This document shows, in pieces, positions 42,902-54,398 of a DNA stretch of 64,000 nucleotides. The stretch's first letter is position 1; each line of letters starts with the position of its first letter. The position numbers and the translations under genes were made by a program. The notes beneath the pieces are model-generated. The model was not told the DNA's origin and searched no databases. It saw nothing but the letters and a program-made list of their open reading frames with translations. The stretch lies in NCBI GenBank assembly GCA_021772615.1, contig JAJFLQ010000065.1, positions 32,882-96,881 on the forward strand, written 5' to 3'. This DNA comes from Verrucomicrobiota bacterium. GTDB taxonomy: Bacteria > Verrucomicrobiota > Lentisphaeria > JABSQK01 > JAJFLO01.

Positions 42902-44799
42902 AACAAACCGTGTGTCGTACCCTGCCCGCAAATTCGCTCGTATATATCGGTAAAGTAAAGCGGAAGTTGATCCCAATCGTTACATCCGAAAACATCCTCT
43001 ATGGATTCCGGCTTGACCTGCTTGAGATCGCCCGTTGCCTCGCCAAGCGGAAACTGCTCCATCGATACAACCAGCTCGCGATCATTGGCGAAGATAGTCG
43101 TCACCCGCTCGTCGTCAGTCAAATGTGAATCCTCGCCCTGCATTTCCGACACTGCGGTTACGAACATGCAGAATGCAAAATAATTGCGCAAAAATATTTC
43201 GCCATTGGGTCCGATTCGGATCAATTCCACCTCGCGTAATTTGGTGATCATCGTCGAGACACGCCCAGGCGGTATCGACAGGGTGAGCGCCACTTCACGA
43301 ACCAACGTATCGCGATCCGCGAACAATACGTATGAATCCGCGTCGCTGTCGTAAACCCGATGGCACAAGAGCGGGAACAACAACCGTATCATGACCAGGA
43401 TCTGGTAGTTGCATTCGATGCTTGTCTGGTAGCCCGGGTTCTCAGTAATTGTTCTCAGGCGATCCACCAACGTCTGGATCACGCGGTTCATCCAAGGCGC
43501 CAACTTCTCCAGCCCCTTGTCCATAATATCCTTATCGATTACCGCGACCTCCGTTTCGGCGATGGCAATCACCGAGGCAGACCGCGACTCCGCTGATATC
43601 AAGGCCATTTCCCCAATTGAATCGCCCGCGCGCAATTCGCCAAGTTTTACTTTGTTTCCGGCGACAATCTTAAAAACCTCAACCGCACCGTTCAAAATCA
43701 CATAGGCCTCATTCGCGACTTCATTCTCGCGAATGAGATAATGGCCCTTCTTAAAGTATTTTTTCAACAGCGCGGTCTGGCCGCTCATCACGGCGTCCAG
43801 ATCGACACACAGTTCTTCCACGGTCTGATAGCGGTCTGCCGGATCATACATCATCGCGCGTCCAATAATTTTGATGAGATCAGGCGGAATGTCACGTTCC
43901 GGCGCCCGAACTTCCGGAGGAATAATATTGCAGTTCTGCGCGTAACCCAAAATTTCCTTGATATCCTGTCCCTCGTACGGCTCACACAACGTGGCGACCG
44001 CATATAGCGTGGCGCCGAGAAGAAAAACATCCGTGCGACGGTCGATATCCTCAAGGCGCACTTGTGCCTGCTCCGGAGACATGAAAGATGGCGTTCCGCC
44101 TATGAATTGAGCGTTGAGATTGGTCGTGTACAAATCCTCGAACGGGCGGAAGCACTGGGATTCGGAAAATGCGGTTTCGTCGAACGCGACTGGGTCCTCG
44201 AAGGTCGCGACACCCCAATCCATCAGAATGGCTTCGCCGTAATTGCCGATCATGACATTTTCCGGCTTTATGTCGCGATGTATGATCCCCTTGGAATGTG
44301 CGAACGCGCAGGCGTCGCACACTTTTCGAAATATGGTCAGTAACGAAAACAGCGTGTACTTCTCGCGCGCTTCCTCGTCATCCTGTTTCAGCTTACGCAG
44401 GATACGATTGAGTTCCTCACCGTGAACATACTCCATTGAAAAAAAGACGTCGTTGCCGGTCAGGATGCCAATCTCGTTGACGGAGATTATATTCGGGTGC
44501 TCAAGGTGGCTGGTTATCCGAGCCTCGTCCACAAACTGCGCGAGCACTTTGGCATCGTTCACCATTTCCGGAAGTAGTACCTTCAGCACGACAGTACGCT
44601 TCAACCCCATGTCGTATGCTTTGAAAATGGTCGACATCCCTCCCCGCCCGATCTCGCCCTCAATCTGATACTTTTCGCCCGTCATACCATAGAGACGCAG
44701 TTCCTCCATAATATCGTCTGCGGTAAACGATGATGTCTTGGATGACGCATCATTCAACTGATAGATAAGGTCTTCCGGATTGTCGAATTGATCGTTCAC
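42898..44799 (-). CDS. Ser/Thr protein kinase fused to a cyclic-nucleotide-binding domain and a CRP-like winged helix
   Basis: 633 residues from GTG 44799. The kinase (about 43-315) has GRGGMSTIF, VVLKVL, HRDIKPEN and, instead of DFG, DWG as in many planctomycete kinases. The cNMP domain (about 335-455) holds a phosphate-binding cassette, GEMALISAESRSASVIA, with its Arg. A winged helix follows at about 500-575 (LVREVALTLSIPPGRVSTMI, then LREVELIRI). No membrane helix. It could sense cAMP or cGMP, phosphorylate targets and bind DNA. Confidence 0.88.
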   Translation of the reverse strand: MNDQFDNPEDLIYQLNDASSKTSSFTADDIMEELRLYGMTGEKYQIEGEIGRGGMSTIFKAYDMGLKRTVVLKVLLPEMVNDAKVLAQFVDEARITSHLEHPNIISVNEIGILTGNDVFFSMEYVHGEELNRILRKLKQDDEEAREKYTLFSLLTIFRKVCDACAFAHSKGIIHRDIKPENVMIGNYGEAILMDWGVATFEDPVAFDETAFSESQCFRPFEDLYTTNLNAQFIGGTPSFMSPEQAQVRLEDIDRRTDVFLLGATLYAVATLCEPYEGQDIKEILGYAQNCNIIPPEVRAPERDIPPDLIKIIGRAMMYDPADRYQTVEELCVDLDAVMSGQTALLKKYFKKGHYLIRENEVANEAYVILNGAVEVFKIVAGNKVKLGELRAGDSIGEMALISAESRSASVIAIAETEVAVIDKDIMDKGLEKLAPWMNRVIQTLVDRLRTITENPGYQTSIECNYQILVMIRLLFPLLCHRVYDSDADSYVLFADRDTLVREVALTLSIPPGRVSTMITKLREVELIRIGPNGEIFLRNYFAFCMFVTAVSEMQGEDSHLTDDERVTTIFANDRELVVSMEQFPLGEATGDLKQVKPESIEDVFGCNDWDQLPLYFTDIYERICGQGTTHGLF

Positions 44800-45185
44800 T
44801 GAATTGCCAGGTGCCTTCTTTTTACGACGGTTTGAGTATGCGACGGATCAGTCGCCTTATGGTCGATGATGGTATTATGCCATCCCATTCAAACGGTTCA
44901 ACCGGATTCCCGATCTTTATGATGCTCCGGGATGTGCGGCCCCGATATTTCCAGCGGTCCAACCTGGTCGAATCGCTGAGCCGGGTTTACATCGTTCACA
45001 CCGAAAACGGAACGGAATTTATCCCATTGTGCCGAATGATCGTGTTGTAAATGCGTCGTACTTTGCAATATTTCTATTGCTGTACCACGTGCGACTGTCC
45101 ATGTGTCGTACCGCAGCATATGTACCGTTGTTCACAGTTTGGCAAATAAACGGCATTATCTCCATACAAGGCGCAAGAAAACATC

Positions 45186-46184
45186 TTGGATAAGCGACGT
45201 ATTATTGGCAACGCCTACGTTTTGGAAGAACGAATTGGCGAGACACATCTCGGTGATATTTTCGTGGCCAAAATGTTGGGCAAGAAAGACCGGGTGCGGA
45301 TAAACCTGCTATCGGACTATGGCGATCTTGAAATGGAATCGATCGTCAGGTTCATGCAGGAAATTGACGTGCTACGGGAACTCAAACACGTGAATCTGTG
45401 GAGCGTCATTGATTCCGGAAAAGACGAAGACGTTTACTTTTTTGTCACGCCCTACGAACCGTCACTGCGCCTGGATGAGTATTTAATGCGGGAAAAGGTT
45501 TTGGATGAGCGATTCGTCCTCGAATTGGCATCAATGATCGCAAAAGTACTGGATTACATCTGGAAAGAAAAAAAACTGGTACACCGCAATATCAAACCGC
45601 AAAACATTTTCGTCACACGGCACAATGAAATACGTTTGACCGGTTTTGATATTGCCAAGATGCCGTCGTCCGGATTTGTCGGCGTCACAGGGGCTGGCTA
45701 CACAATGGGTACGCCGGAATACATGAGCCCTGAGCAAATACGTGCCAGAGAGGCTCTTGACTTTCGCAGTGATATGTACTCTCTTGGTATTGTGATGTAC
45801 GAAGCGCTGACCGGTAACACACCGTTCAACGACGTTGCACCAGTCATGGTCATTCACAAACAATGCGAGGAAGCACACGTTCCCATCCGCGCGTTGAACC
45901 GAGACATTTCGCCGGCGTGCACTGCTATGGTCGACCGGATGCTCGAGAAAGATCGCGACGACAGGTACGAGAGTTGGGATGACGTGAAGACCGCAGCGCG
46001 TGAAGCGACGGCGACAGTGGGAAAACGCCCAAGCCCGCTCGACGATTTTTCCGCGAGCCGCCTGATGCGATCGGCAGAAGCGTTGAAGGCACTTTTGTGC
46101 ACACCAAAATCGGCAATCATCATTATTTCGGCAGCGCTTAATATCGTGTTCTTGATCGTGATTCTTTACGTACTAAGTAAATAA
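45186..46184 (+). CDS. Membrane-anchored pseudokinase (Hanks fold, catalytic residues lost)
   Basis: 332 residues from TTG 45186. The fold is clear (VHRNIKPQNIFV, GTPEYMSPEQ, DFRSDMYSLGIVMYEALTG). The ATP-binding Lys is replaced (VRINLL at 37-42), the catalytic Asp is Asn (HRN, 133-135) and DFG reads GFD (153-155). The glycine loop is degenerate too. One helix at the extreme C-terminus (SAIIIISAALNIVFLIVILYVL) anchors it with the kinase fold in the cytoplasm. Scaffold or allosteric role is likely. It is divergent from the cNMP kinase; the 44800-45185 spacer holds no clear gene. Confidence 0.85.
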   Translation: MDKRRIIGNAYVLEERIGETHLGDIFVAKMLGKKDRVRINLLSDYGDLEMESIVRFMQEIDVLRELKHVNLWSVIDSGKDEDVYFFVTPYEPSLRLDEYLMREKVLDERFVLELASMIAKVLDYIWKEKKLVHRNIKPQNIFVTRHNEIRLTGFDIAKMPSSGFVGVTGAGYTMGTPEYMSPEQIRAREALDFRSDMYSLGIVMYEALTGNTPFNDVAPVMVIHKQCEEAHVPIRALNRDISPACTAMVDRMLEKDRDDRYESWDDVKTAAREATATVGKRPSPLDDFSASRLMRSAEALKALLCTPKSAIIIISAALNIVFLIVILYVLSK

Positions 46185-46208
46185 CACCACGTGCGGCAGG
46201 GTTTGGAA

Positions 46209-46613
46209 ATGGGCGACTACAGCAAATATTTCGAGATTATCGTCACGACAGCAACGGACGCCGTCGTCGTCATCGACTGCGACAGTACCATCGTTTACGC
46301 GAATCCAGCGCTGTCAGATGTATTCGGATACACGGCCAGAGCGTTATTCGGTTCGCCATTAACAATGCTGATGCCGGATGACATGGGCGCCATTCACATG
46401 CGATCTCTCAATCGATATCTAAAGACCGGCGAACGTCATGTTCAGTGGGGATGTGTGCGACTCACCGGGCTGCATCGTGACGGTCGAAGTATTCCATTGG
46501 AAGTATCCTTCAGTGAATACCAGGACGATACGGATCACGTGTTTATCGGCATCATGCGAACGATGTCGGAACATTACCGGGTCAATAACGCCATTGGGTC
46601 GTTGCCCGTATAG
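46209..46613 (+). CDS. Solo PAS-domain protein
   Basis: 134 residues from ATG 46209; an upstream GTG at 46191 is possible. A PAS fold covers nearly all of it: DAVVVIDCDSTIVYANPALS, FGYTARALFG, MPDDMGAIH, and RDGRSIPLEVSFSEY with IGIMRTMSE at the end, as in sensor kinases. No output domain follows. It may sense a ligand or redox signal and work through contacts, perhaps with the pseudokinase whose gene ends 24 bases upstream; that is inference from position. Confidence 0.82.
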   Translation: MGDYSKYFEIIVTTATDAVVVIDCDSTIVYANPALSDVFGYTARALFGSPLTMLMPDDMGAIHMRSLNRYLKTGERHVQWGCVRLTGLHRDGRSIPLEVSFSEYQDDTDHVFIGIMRTMSEHYRVNNAIGSLPV

Positions 46614-46650
46614 CACTGTACGCCAACAACTGTGCCCGGAATACCGGCGA

Positions 46651-48687
46651 TTATTTTACCTGCTCCCGTATCGACTCGACCCAGGCCCTTGCCTGATCGG
46701 CGCCATCGAACGATCGTGACAGCGACAGCGCTTTGAGAAACGAAGCCTCTGCTTCCACGAGGTTCCCGCGCTCCATTTGCGCCTTACCGAGATGGTAATG
46801 AGAATCGGGATACCGCGGTTTTAGAGCGATACTTTTTTCGAACCATTCCATGGCGGCCGTAATGTCGCCGCGCTTCAGCAAGGTCAGTCCCAGCGTGTCC
46901 ATCACCACGGCATTGCCGGGATAGTCTGCGATCAATTCGCGCGCGTGCTTCTCGGCCCGATCGAGATCGTCGGCGCCGCCGCGATCGACGAGAAACACGG
47001 TGATATTGTTGAGAATTGTGGGATTGTCAGGAAATTGCTGCAATGCCTCTTCATAGACCGCTATCGCATCGTCAATTCGTCCGTCGTTTCGATGTAGAAT
47101 CCCGAGCTGCATGTGTGGCAGGGGAGATGCCGGATGCTTTTCGGCCGCTGTCTGGTACACATTAATCGCCATCTTGTCGTTGTCTATCTCCTGATAGGCC
47201 CTTCCGAGAATCAGCATGACCTCGAGATTCTCCGGTTCCCCTTCGAGCACCTTATTCAACGAATCAACAGCGTCGCCGTATTTGTTCTGCGCCAGATAAG
47301 CCCGGGCCATGACATTATGCGCCCGCGTGTTTCCCGGATCGTATATGAGCACCTTCTTCACCTGATCGACAGCGAGCGAAAACATGCGGTGCGCGAGGTA
47401 TGTACCAGAAAGAAGAATATGAGCGTCTGTATAACGCGGGTACGCATCGATCAATTCCCGCAGCAATTTCGAACCTTTGTCGGTATTTCCCTGTCGTATC
47501 AGAAGGGCGGCGTAACGCGTCTTGACCAACACGTTTTCCTCCTCGTCCGAACCAAGTATGATCTCATACTGCTCGACTGCGCTGTCGATCTCACCCTGAG
47601 CCTCATAGAGTTCCGCCAGACACGTCAACGCTTTCAGGTTCTCCGAATCCTGAGCCAGGACAATGTCAATATGCTCCCGCGCGAGGTCCCACCTTTTTTG
47701 GGAATTAAACAGATAGGACAGTCCGATATGCGCCTCGGCGTAGTCGTTCTTTATTTCCAGCACCTTGCGGTACCACTTCTCCGAGGCTTCATAATCTTTC
47801 AGCATGAAATACAAGAATGCTGCGACAGCATATTGTTCGTGATCGTCGATCGGGTAGCTTATCGCCGTTTCCAGCGAAACTTTGGCTTCCTCGATCTGGC
47901 GCTTGTTGATCAGGCCGGACGCCTTAATTAAGTGCACCTCGGGGATATCCGGCTTGAGTGCGATAATCTTATCCGCCAACTCCAGCGTCCGATCGGCATT
48001 GCCGCGACGTGCTGTCAATCGCGCCAATTCAAGTTGTGCCTCGAGAAGTGTGGGATCCAGCCCGGCAGCAACGTCGAATTCATTGAAGGCGTCCTGCGAA
48101 CGTTGCAGTGCAAGGTAGCATCGGCCACGGGCAAGACGGATCACCGCGTTGTCCGGATCGTGTTTCACCGCATTATTGTAAGCAAGCAACGCCTTAGCGT
48201 AGTTTTCATCGTCATTAAACGACTCCGCGAAAGTAAAATACTCCGCAGCCTTTCGGGGATTGGTCCGAGACGAAGCGGGGGACATCAGGTAGACGCCGTA
48301 TCCCATGACCGACCAGACGAGAAAAAGAAACGTGCCCACACCGATAACACGGAAAAATCCAGGCTTCCAGCGGTTGTGATGGCGCTGAATATTTTCGAGA
48401 CAGAAGCTGTCGCAAGCTCGCGGTGTTTGCCGGGCGTGATCGGAACATAAGGTCCGAAACACAAAAGCATTTCCATATTTACGGCCGGGGAGGCACGAGT
48501 AAGTGCCATCCTCCTGTTTCGTGCTGAAGCAACCGTATGGCCAGGACCTCACTTTGGCGTCCTTGGACAACAGGCGACGCAGCCAGTACCAAACCAACCA
48601 TATCGCCCCCTTGATCCAGTGAAAGGTGAGAAGGAAAAAATCAAAGGGGAGCCGAATGAAACGAAACAGGAATCGGAAAAATGCCAT
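46651..48687 (-). CDS. Membrane-anchored TPR-repeat protein
   Basis: 678 residues. Two N-terminal hydrophobic segments lie at about 7-36 and 115-137. A Cys-rich stretch (CFSTKQ, CLPGRKYG, CSDHAR, CDSFCLENI) is placed between them. From about 150 to the end, many ~34-residue TPR units are visible, such as AKALLAYNNAVKHDPDN and AIAVYEEALQQFPDNP. TPR arrays mediate protein-protein contacts. It is convergent with the PAS gene and may be a scaffold near the signalling genes; no specific complex is identified. Confidence 0.85.
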   Translation of the reverse strand: MAFFRFLFRFIRLPFDFFLLTFHWIKGAIWLVWYWLRRLLSKDAKVRSWPYGCFSTKQEDGTYSCLPGRKYGNAFVFRTLCSDHARQTPRACDSFCLENIQRHHNRWKPGFFRVIGVGTFLFLVWSVMGYGVYLMSPASSRTNPRKAAEYFTFAESFNDDENYAKALLAYNNAVKHDPDNAVIRLARGRCYLALQRSQDAFNEFDVAAGLDPTLLEAQLELARLTARRGNADRTLELADKIIALKPDIPEVHLIKASGLINKRQIEEAKVSLETAISYPIDDHEQYAVAAFLYFMLKDYEASEKWYRKVLEIKNDYAEAHIGLSYLFNSQKRWDLAREHIDIVLAQDSENLKALTCLAELYEAQGEIDSAVEQYEIILGSDEEENVLVKTRYAALLIRQGNTDKGSKLLRELIDAYPRYTDAHILLSGTYLAHRMFSLAVDQVKKVLIYDPGNTRAHNVMARAYLAQNKYGDAVDSLNKVLEGEPENLEVMLILGRAYQEIDNDKMAINVYQTAAEKHPASPLPHMQLGILHRNDGRIDDAIAVYEEALQQFPDNPTILNNITVFLVDRGGADDLDRAEKHARELIADYPGNAVVMDTLGLTLLKRGDITAAMEWFEKSIALKPRYPDSHYHLGKAQMERGNLVEAEASFLKALSLSRSFDGADQARAWVESIREQVK

Positions 48688-48841
48688 ATGGACTACTCAA
48701 GAAACGTTGTTTGTTAGTGTTCCGCCACGAATTCCCTGCAGAATCGGCGTTCCCCCGCACGACCGCAACGTAGCGGCGGACAGAACAAAGGGAGCACCGG
48801 CCGAAACGTGATGGCGGGACGGCCGCATCAACGCGACACGT

Positions 48842-49525
48842 CTAAATAGTAATCGTTGCATCCACCGGCATGACTTCGATCCGTGCACCGTGGACGCCGG
48901 CCTTTTCTGCGAATGCCAACGGATCGGTATCGATGAGGTCAAATGTACCATAGTGCATAGGCACGGCAATCTTGGGCTGCAGGAATTCGACTGCCTTGGC
49001 CGCGTCGTCGACACCCATGGTGAAATTGTCTCCAGTAGGCAGTAGAGCGACGTCGATCGGATGCATCTCGCCAATCAGTTTCATATCAAGAAAAAGTCCG
49101 GTGTCGCCGGCATGGTAGATTGTTCTTCCACCCGTCGTCACGAGCATGCCGGTGGGATTGCCAAGATATATAAGTCCGTCGTCGGTTTCGATGCCTGCGC
49201 CGTGATGCGCAATTGTCAATTTCACACGACCGAAAGGAAAATTCCAGGCGCCACCGATATGCATTGGATGCACGGAAACACCTTGCTGGCCGCAGTATAC
49301 AGCGACCTCGTTGTTGCTTATAATTGTGGCATCGTTATTCCGGGCAATCGCAACGGCGTCGCCCATGTGATCGCCGTGTCCGTGAGTAACGAGAACGTAA
49401 TCACACGTAATATCGTCCGGTGCTACGGTCGCCTTTGGGTTGCCGCTTAGAAAAGGATCGAAAATCAGCCGATGCGCTCCGGTGTCGAGCAGGAAACAGG
49501 AATGACCTAGGTATGTGAGTTCCAT
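48842..49525 (-). CDS. UPF0173 metal-dependent hydrolase (metallo-beta-lactamase fold)
   Basis: 227 residues from ATG 49525, giving MELTYLGHSCF, the family start. Metal motifs: THGHGDHMGD (HxHxDH), AHHGAG, HAGDTGL, and PMHYGTFDLI. Family members are cytoplasmic hydrolases of unknown substrate. It begins one base after the atpC stop, so it appears to be the last gene of the ATP synthase operon, an unusual position. A longer frame back to 49576 would overlap atpC. Confidence 0.88.
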   Translation of the reverse strand: MELTYLGHSCFLLDTGAHRLIFDPFLSGNPKATVAPDDITCDYVLVTHGHGDHMGDAVAIARNNDATIISNNEVAVYCGQQGVSVHPMHIGGAWNFPFGRVKLTIAHHGAGIETDDGLIYLGNPTGMLVTTGGRTIYHAGDTGLFLDMKLIGEMHPIDVALLPTGDNFTMGVDDAAKAVEFLQPKIAVPMHYGTFDLIDTDPLAFAEKAGVHGARIEVMPVDATITI

Positions 49526-49526
49526 G

Positions 49527-49832
49527 TTACTGTCCGGAAAATTGCAGGTTGACCTTGGCACGGGCATCCGCCTCATCCGCGGCTGCTTCGGCCTTGTCTG
49601 CCAGAAAATTCACCACGCCATCACTCACCTCAAGCATTCCGCCGCCGACAGCAAAATACGAGGTGTCAGGCGAAGATATCTTGAATACGCCCGGCCCGGT
49701 CGCGGCCAGCATCGGCGCATGATGCGCGAGCACCCCGAATGACCCGTTGATTCCCGGTGCAACGAGCCCGGTGATATCATTCTCATAAACTTTGCCATCC
49801 GGTGTGAGAATCGATAGTCTGTAGGTAGGCAT
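49527..49832 (-). CDS. atpC: ATP synthase epsilon subunit (short form)
   Basis: 101 residues starting MPTYRLSILTPDGKVYENDI. Beta-sandwich text GSFGVLAHHAPMLAAT is clear. The C-terminal helical domain is short, so the long inhibitory two-helix arm of E. coli epsilon is reduced. Part of the F1 central stalk. It starts 6 bases after atpD. Short epsilon subunits are known in several phyla. Confidence 0.93.
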   Translation of the reverse strand: MPTYRLSILTPDGKVYENDITGLVAPGINGSFGVLAHHAPMLAATGPGVFKISSPDTSYFAVGGGMLEVSDGVVNFLADKAEAAADEADARAKVNLQFSGQ

Positions 49833-49838
49833 AACGTG

Positions 49839-51269
<1,431 letters not shown>

Positions 51270-51391
51270 TTACTCTCCACCAATATGTGTTTTATGCGAT
51301 TACTCCACGTCAAGACTGCGTATTCTACCACGACACCCTCAACCGCTGCAGGAAGGTATCCACGACCGCACGGCCGCAACACGACGATCCA

Positions 51392-52255
51392 TCATAGCGC
51401 TTCGGCGCCCGACACAATCTCCGTCAACTCGGTGGTGATGGAGGCCTGCCGTGCCCGGTTCCTCAGCAGCGTGTACCGGTCGATCAGGTCGCCGGCATTG
51501 CTGGTGGCGTTGTCCATCGCCGTCATGCGCGCGCCGTGCTCGCCGGCGCTGTTCTCCAGCAAGGTATAGTAGACTTTAAAATATACAGAACGCGGCAACA
51601 GCTGATCGAGCAGTTGCGCCTGATCCGGTTCGAAAATGTAATCCGCCGCGAGCGCCTCACCGCCTGCCAGTTCACCCGGCTCGATCGGAAGCAATTTGTG
51701 TATTACGGGCGTCTGCGACAATGCACTGCGAAACGTATTATATGCCAGGTAAACTTCATCCGTTTTTCCAGTGGTGAAATTTTCTATTAATGCCTTTCCG
51801 ATGCGCCCGGCGGTCGCGAAATCAGGCTTCTGTGTCACGCCCTCGTAATGACGATCTACGGGTCGGCGTTTGCTGAAATACATATGTCCGCGACGTCCGC
51901 AAAAGCTCATGTCTATCGATTCATATGCGACCTGATACTCATCAATCCAGTGATTGACAAACTTGCACATATTGTTATTGAAACCGCCGCACAGCCCACG
52001 ATCGGAGCTGAACACAAGTATTTGAGCGCGCTTCGCCGAACTGCGAACTTCAAGCAGTGGATGTGCGCTGGACTGTACCGAGGCCGCGAGGCGGCAGATC
52101 AATTCATTCAGCCGCTCGGCGTAGACTTTCGCGTTGCGCTGCGCGTCCTGGGCCCGCCGCAATTTACTCGCCGAGACCATCTTCATGGTCTTCGTGATCT
52201 TGCGGGTATTCTTCAGACTCGCAAGTTTGACGTTGTATTCTTTAATGCTCGGCAT
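51392..52255 (-). CDS. atpG: ATP synthase gamma subunit
   Basis: 287 residues. It has N-terminal helix MPSIKEYNVKLASLKNTRKI, the conserved SDRGLCGGFNN segment, and C-terminal helix MDNATSNAGDLIDRYTLLRN ending in IVSGAEAL. It forms the rotating central stalk of F1. It lies 73 bases downstream of atpA. Confidence 0.97.
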   Translation of the reverse strand: MPSIKEYNVKLASLKNTRKITKTMKMVSASKLRRAQDAQRNAKVYAERLNELICRLAASVQSSAHPLLEVRSSAKRAQILVFSSDRGLCGGFNNNMCKFVNHWIDEYQVAYESIDMSFCGRRGHMYFSKRRPVDRHYEGVTQKPDFATAGRIGKALIENFTTGKTDEVYLAYNTFRSALSQTPVIHKLLPIEPGELAGGEALAADYIFEPDQAQLLDQLLPRSVYFKVYYTLLENSAGEHGARMTAMDNATSNAGDLIDRYTLLRNRARQASITTELTEIVSGAEAL

Positions 52256-52328
52256 GGTATTTCCACATCACGTCGCGCAGGCAGCCGCGCAACGCTGTGC
52301 ATTGATTAGATTCGTAATAAAATGATCC

Positions 52329-53843
52329 TCAAGCCTTGAATGACCGCTTGAAGTCGCCCAGCAGCTTCTCAAGCTGCTCCTTGATATCCGATGTCATTTC
52401 CTTCACGAGGTTGAACTGTTTGACGAAGTCTGCATACGTCGAATCAAGCGCGTCACCCAATTGCTCCTCAAATGCCTTCACTTGATTTACCGGGATGTCG
52501 TCAAGATAACCGTTTACGCCGGCGTAGATTATCACGACCTGCTTCACAACCGGCATTGGCACCTGAATTCCCTGTTTTATGACCTCCATAAGGCGCTGCC
52601 CGCGTTCCAACTGCTTGCGGGTGGCCGCATCAAGATCGGATGCAAACTGGGAAAAAGCCGCCAATTCGCGGAACTGCGCAAGGTCGAGACGCAGTGATCC
52701 CGCCGTCTGTTTCATGGCCTTGATCTGCGCGTCACCGCCCACACGTGACACGGATATACCGGGATTAATGGCCGGGCGCTGGCCGGAATTGAACAAGTCC
52801 GACTCCAGAAAAATCTGTCCGTCCGTGATCGAAATTACGTTGGTTGGAATATAGGCGGACACGTCGTTCGCCTGCGTCTCAATTACAGGCAGGGCCGTGA
52901 GGCTGCCGCCTCCGTTTTCCTTGCTCATTTTTGCGGCACGCTCGAGGAGCCGACTGTGAAGATAGAAAATATCACCGGGAAATGCCTCGCGGCCCGGAGG
53001 ACGGCGCAACAGCAGCGACAGCTGACGATACGCCTGCGCCTGCTTGGTGAGATCGTCGTAGATGATCAGAGCGTGCTTGCCGTTATCCCGATAATATTCG
53101 CCCATGGTGCAGCCTGCGTATGGTGCGATAAACTGCATCGGTGCCGGATCAGAGGCGGTGGCTGCGACGATCGTAGTGTACTCCATCGCGCCGTATTTCT
53201 TAAGCGTTTCATACACGCCCGCAACTGTGGAACGCTTCTGCCCGATCGCCACGTAGATACAATGTACATTCTCGCTGCGCTGGTTGATAATGGTATCGAT
53301 AGCCAGCGTGGTCTTACCCGTCTTGCGATCGCCGATAATGAGTTCGCGCTGGCCGCGGCCGATCGGCGTGAGTGCATCGATCACCTTGATACCGGTCTGT
53401 AGCGGCTCCTTGACATTCTCCCTTGCGATAATGCCCGGTGCCTTTACCTCGATCTGTCGGTATTCTTCCGCATCAATCGGCGCCTTCCCGTCGATCGCAA
53501 CACCGAGCGCATCGACGATACGTCCGGACAAGGCGTCGCCAACCGGGACGGAAGCGATACGTTCCGTACGCTTCACCACGTCGCCTTCACGCACCTTCGT
53601 GTCGTCGCCGAATATCGCGACACCGACGTTGTCCTCTTCGAGATTCAGCGCCATGCCCATCAGGCCATCGGAAAACTCAACCAGCTCGCCCGACATGACT
53701 TCCGAGAGGCCGTGGACACGGGCGATGCCGTCGCCAACGCTCAACACGGTGCCGATTTCGTAGGATTCCGCGGTAAACTCAAAGTCTGATAACTGCTTTT
53801 TCAGTATCGATGAAATTTCTTCTGGCTTTAAGTCGATTGCCAT
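52329..53843 (-). CDS. atpA: ATP synthase alpha subunit
   Basis: 504 residues. P-loop [14 protein letters not shown] (usually GDRQTGKT), [15 protein letters not shown], and the signature [14 protein letters not shown] are present. Non-catalytic nucleotide-binding F1 subunit that alternates with beta. The start is 13 bases after the atpH stop. Confidence 0.98.
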   Translation of the reverse strand: MAIDLKPEEISSILKKQLSDFEFTAESYEIGTVLSVGDGIARVHGLSEVMSGELVEFSDGLMGMALNLEEDNVGVAIFGDDTKVREGDVVKRTERIASVPVGDALSGRIVDALGVAIDGKAPIDAEEYRQIEVKAPGIIARENVKEPLQTGIKVIDALTPIGRGQRELIIGDRKTGKTTLAIDTIINQRSENVHCIYVAIGQKRSTVAGVYETLKKYGAMEYTTIVAATASDPAPMQFIAPYAGCTMGEYYRDNGKHALIIYDDLTKQAQAYRQLSLLLRRPPGREAFPGDIFYLHSRLLERAAKMSKENGGGSLTALPVIETQANDVSAYIPTNVISITDGQIFLESDLFNSGQRPAINPGISVSRVGGDAQIKAMKQTAGSLRLDLAQFRELAAFSQFASDLDAATRKQLERGQRLMEVIKQGIQVPMPVVKQVVIIYAGVNGYLDDIPVNQVKAFEEQLGDALDSTYADFVKQFNLVKEMTSDIKEQLEKLLGDFKRSFKA

Positions 53844-53856
53844 GTAATCACTCTCC

Positions 53857-54396
53857 CTAGCCGCTGATGATCTTGCGTTTGATGTTTGAAAGCTGCCGCT
53901 GCAGGGTGAAGTCGAGGACGCGATCGCCCAGTATCACCTTAAATCCGCCGAGCAGAGCCGGGTCGATCGTCACCCGAGTTTCAATCGTTTTATCCGTTAG
54001 CTGGTGCAGCCGTTCCTCGATCGCCGTTACCTGGTCGGCCGCCAATTCCCTGGCGCTGATCACGGACACCTTGAGGATTCCCTTGTGCTCATCGTACAGC
54101 GCATCGACTGCGCTGCACGTATCGGCGAGAATGGCCATTCTGTGCTTCGCCTCGAGAAAAAGCATGAACCGGAACACCAACGCCTCCAGATCGCTCTCGA
54201 AGATCGCCCGAAGGATGACCTCGCGACGTTCAGGCTTCATCAACGGATCGTCCAGAAATCGGGCCAATGCAGGGGTTTGCGCAAGGATAGTCCGAAGTGC
54301 GCGCATATCCTCGCAGACAGCGTCAAGACGATTGGTTTCTATGGCGAGATCAAAGAGGGCCTTCGCATATCGTTTTGCGACGTTGGATTCGGCCAT
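53857..54396 (-). CDS. atpH: ATP synthase delta subunit
   Basis: 179 residues. N-terminal text [20 protein letters not shown] is typical, and the C-terminal domain carries [20 protein letters not shown]. It links the F1 head to the b subunits of the outer stalk. Two bases separate it from atpF. Confidence 0.95.
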   Translation of the reverse strand: MAESNVAKRYAKALFDLAIETNRLDAVCEDMRALRTILAQTPALARFLDDPLMKPERREVILRAIFESDLEALVFRFMLFLEAKHRMAILADTCSAVDALYDEHKGILKVSVISARELAADQVTAIEERLHQLTDKTIETRVTIDPALLGGFKVILGDRVLDFTLQRQLSNIKRKIISG

Positions 54397-54398
54397 GC

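Noticed and set aside
44811..45050. 79-codon frame in the spacer between the cNMP-kinase and pseudokinase genes
   Set aside because: Only a GTG start, no ribosome site and no recognisable features; more likely promoter DNA. It could be rechecked if conserved in relatives.
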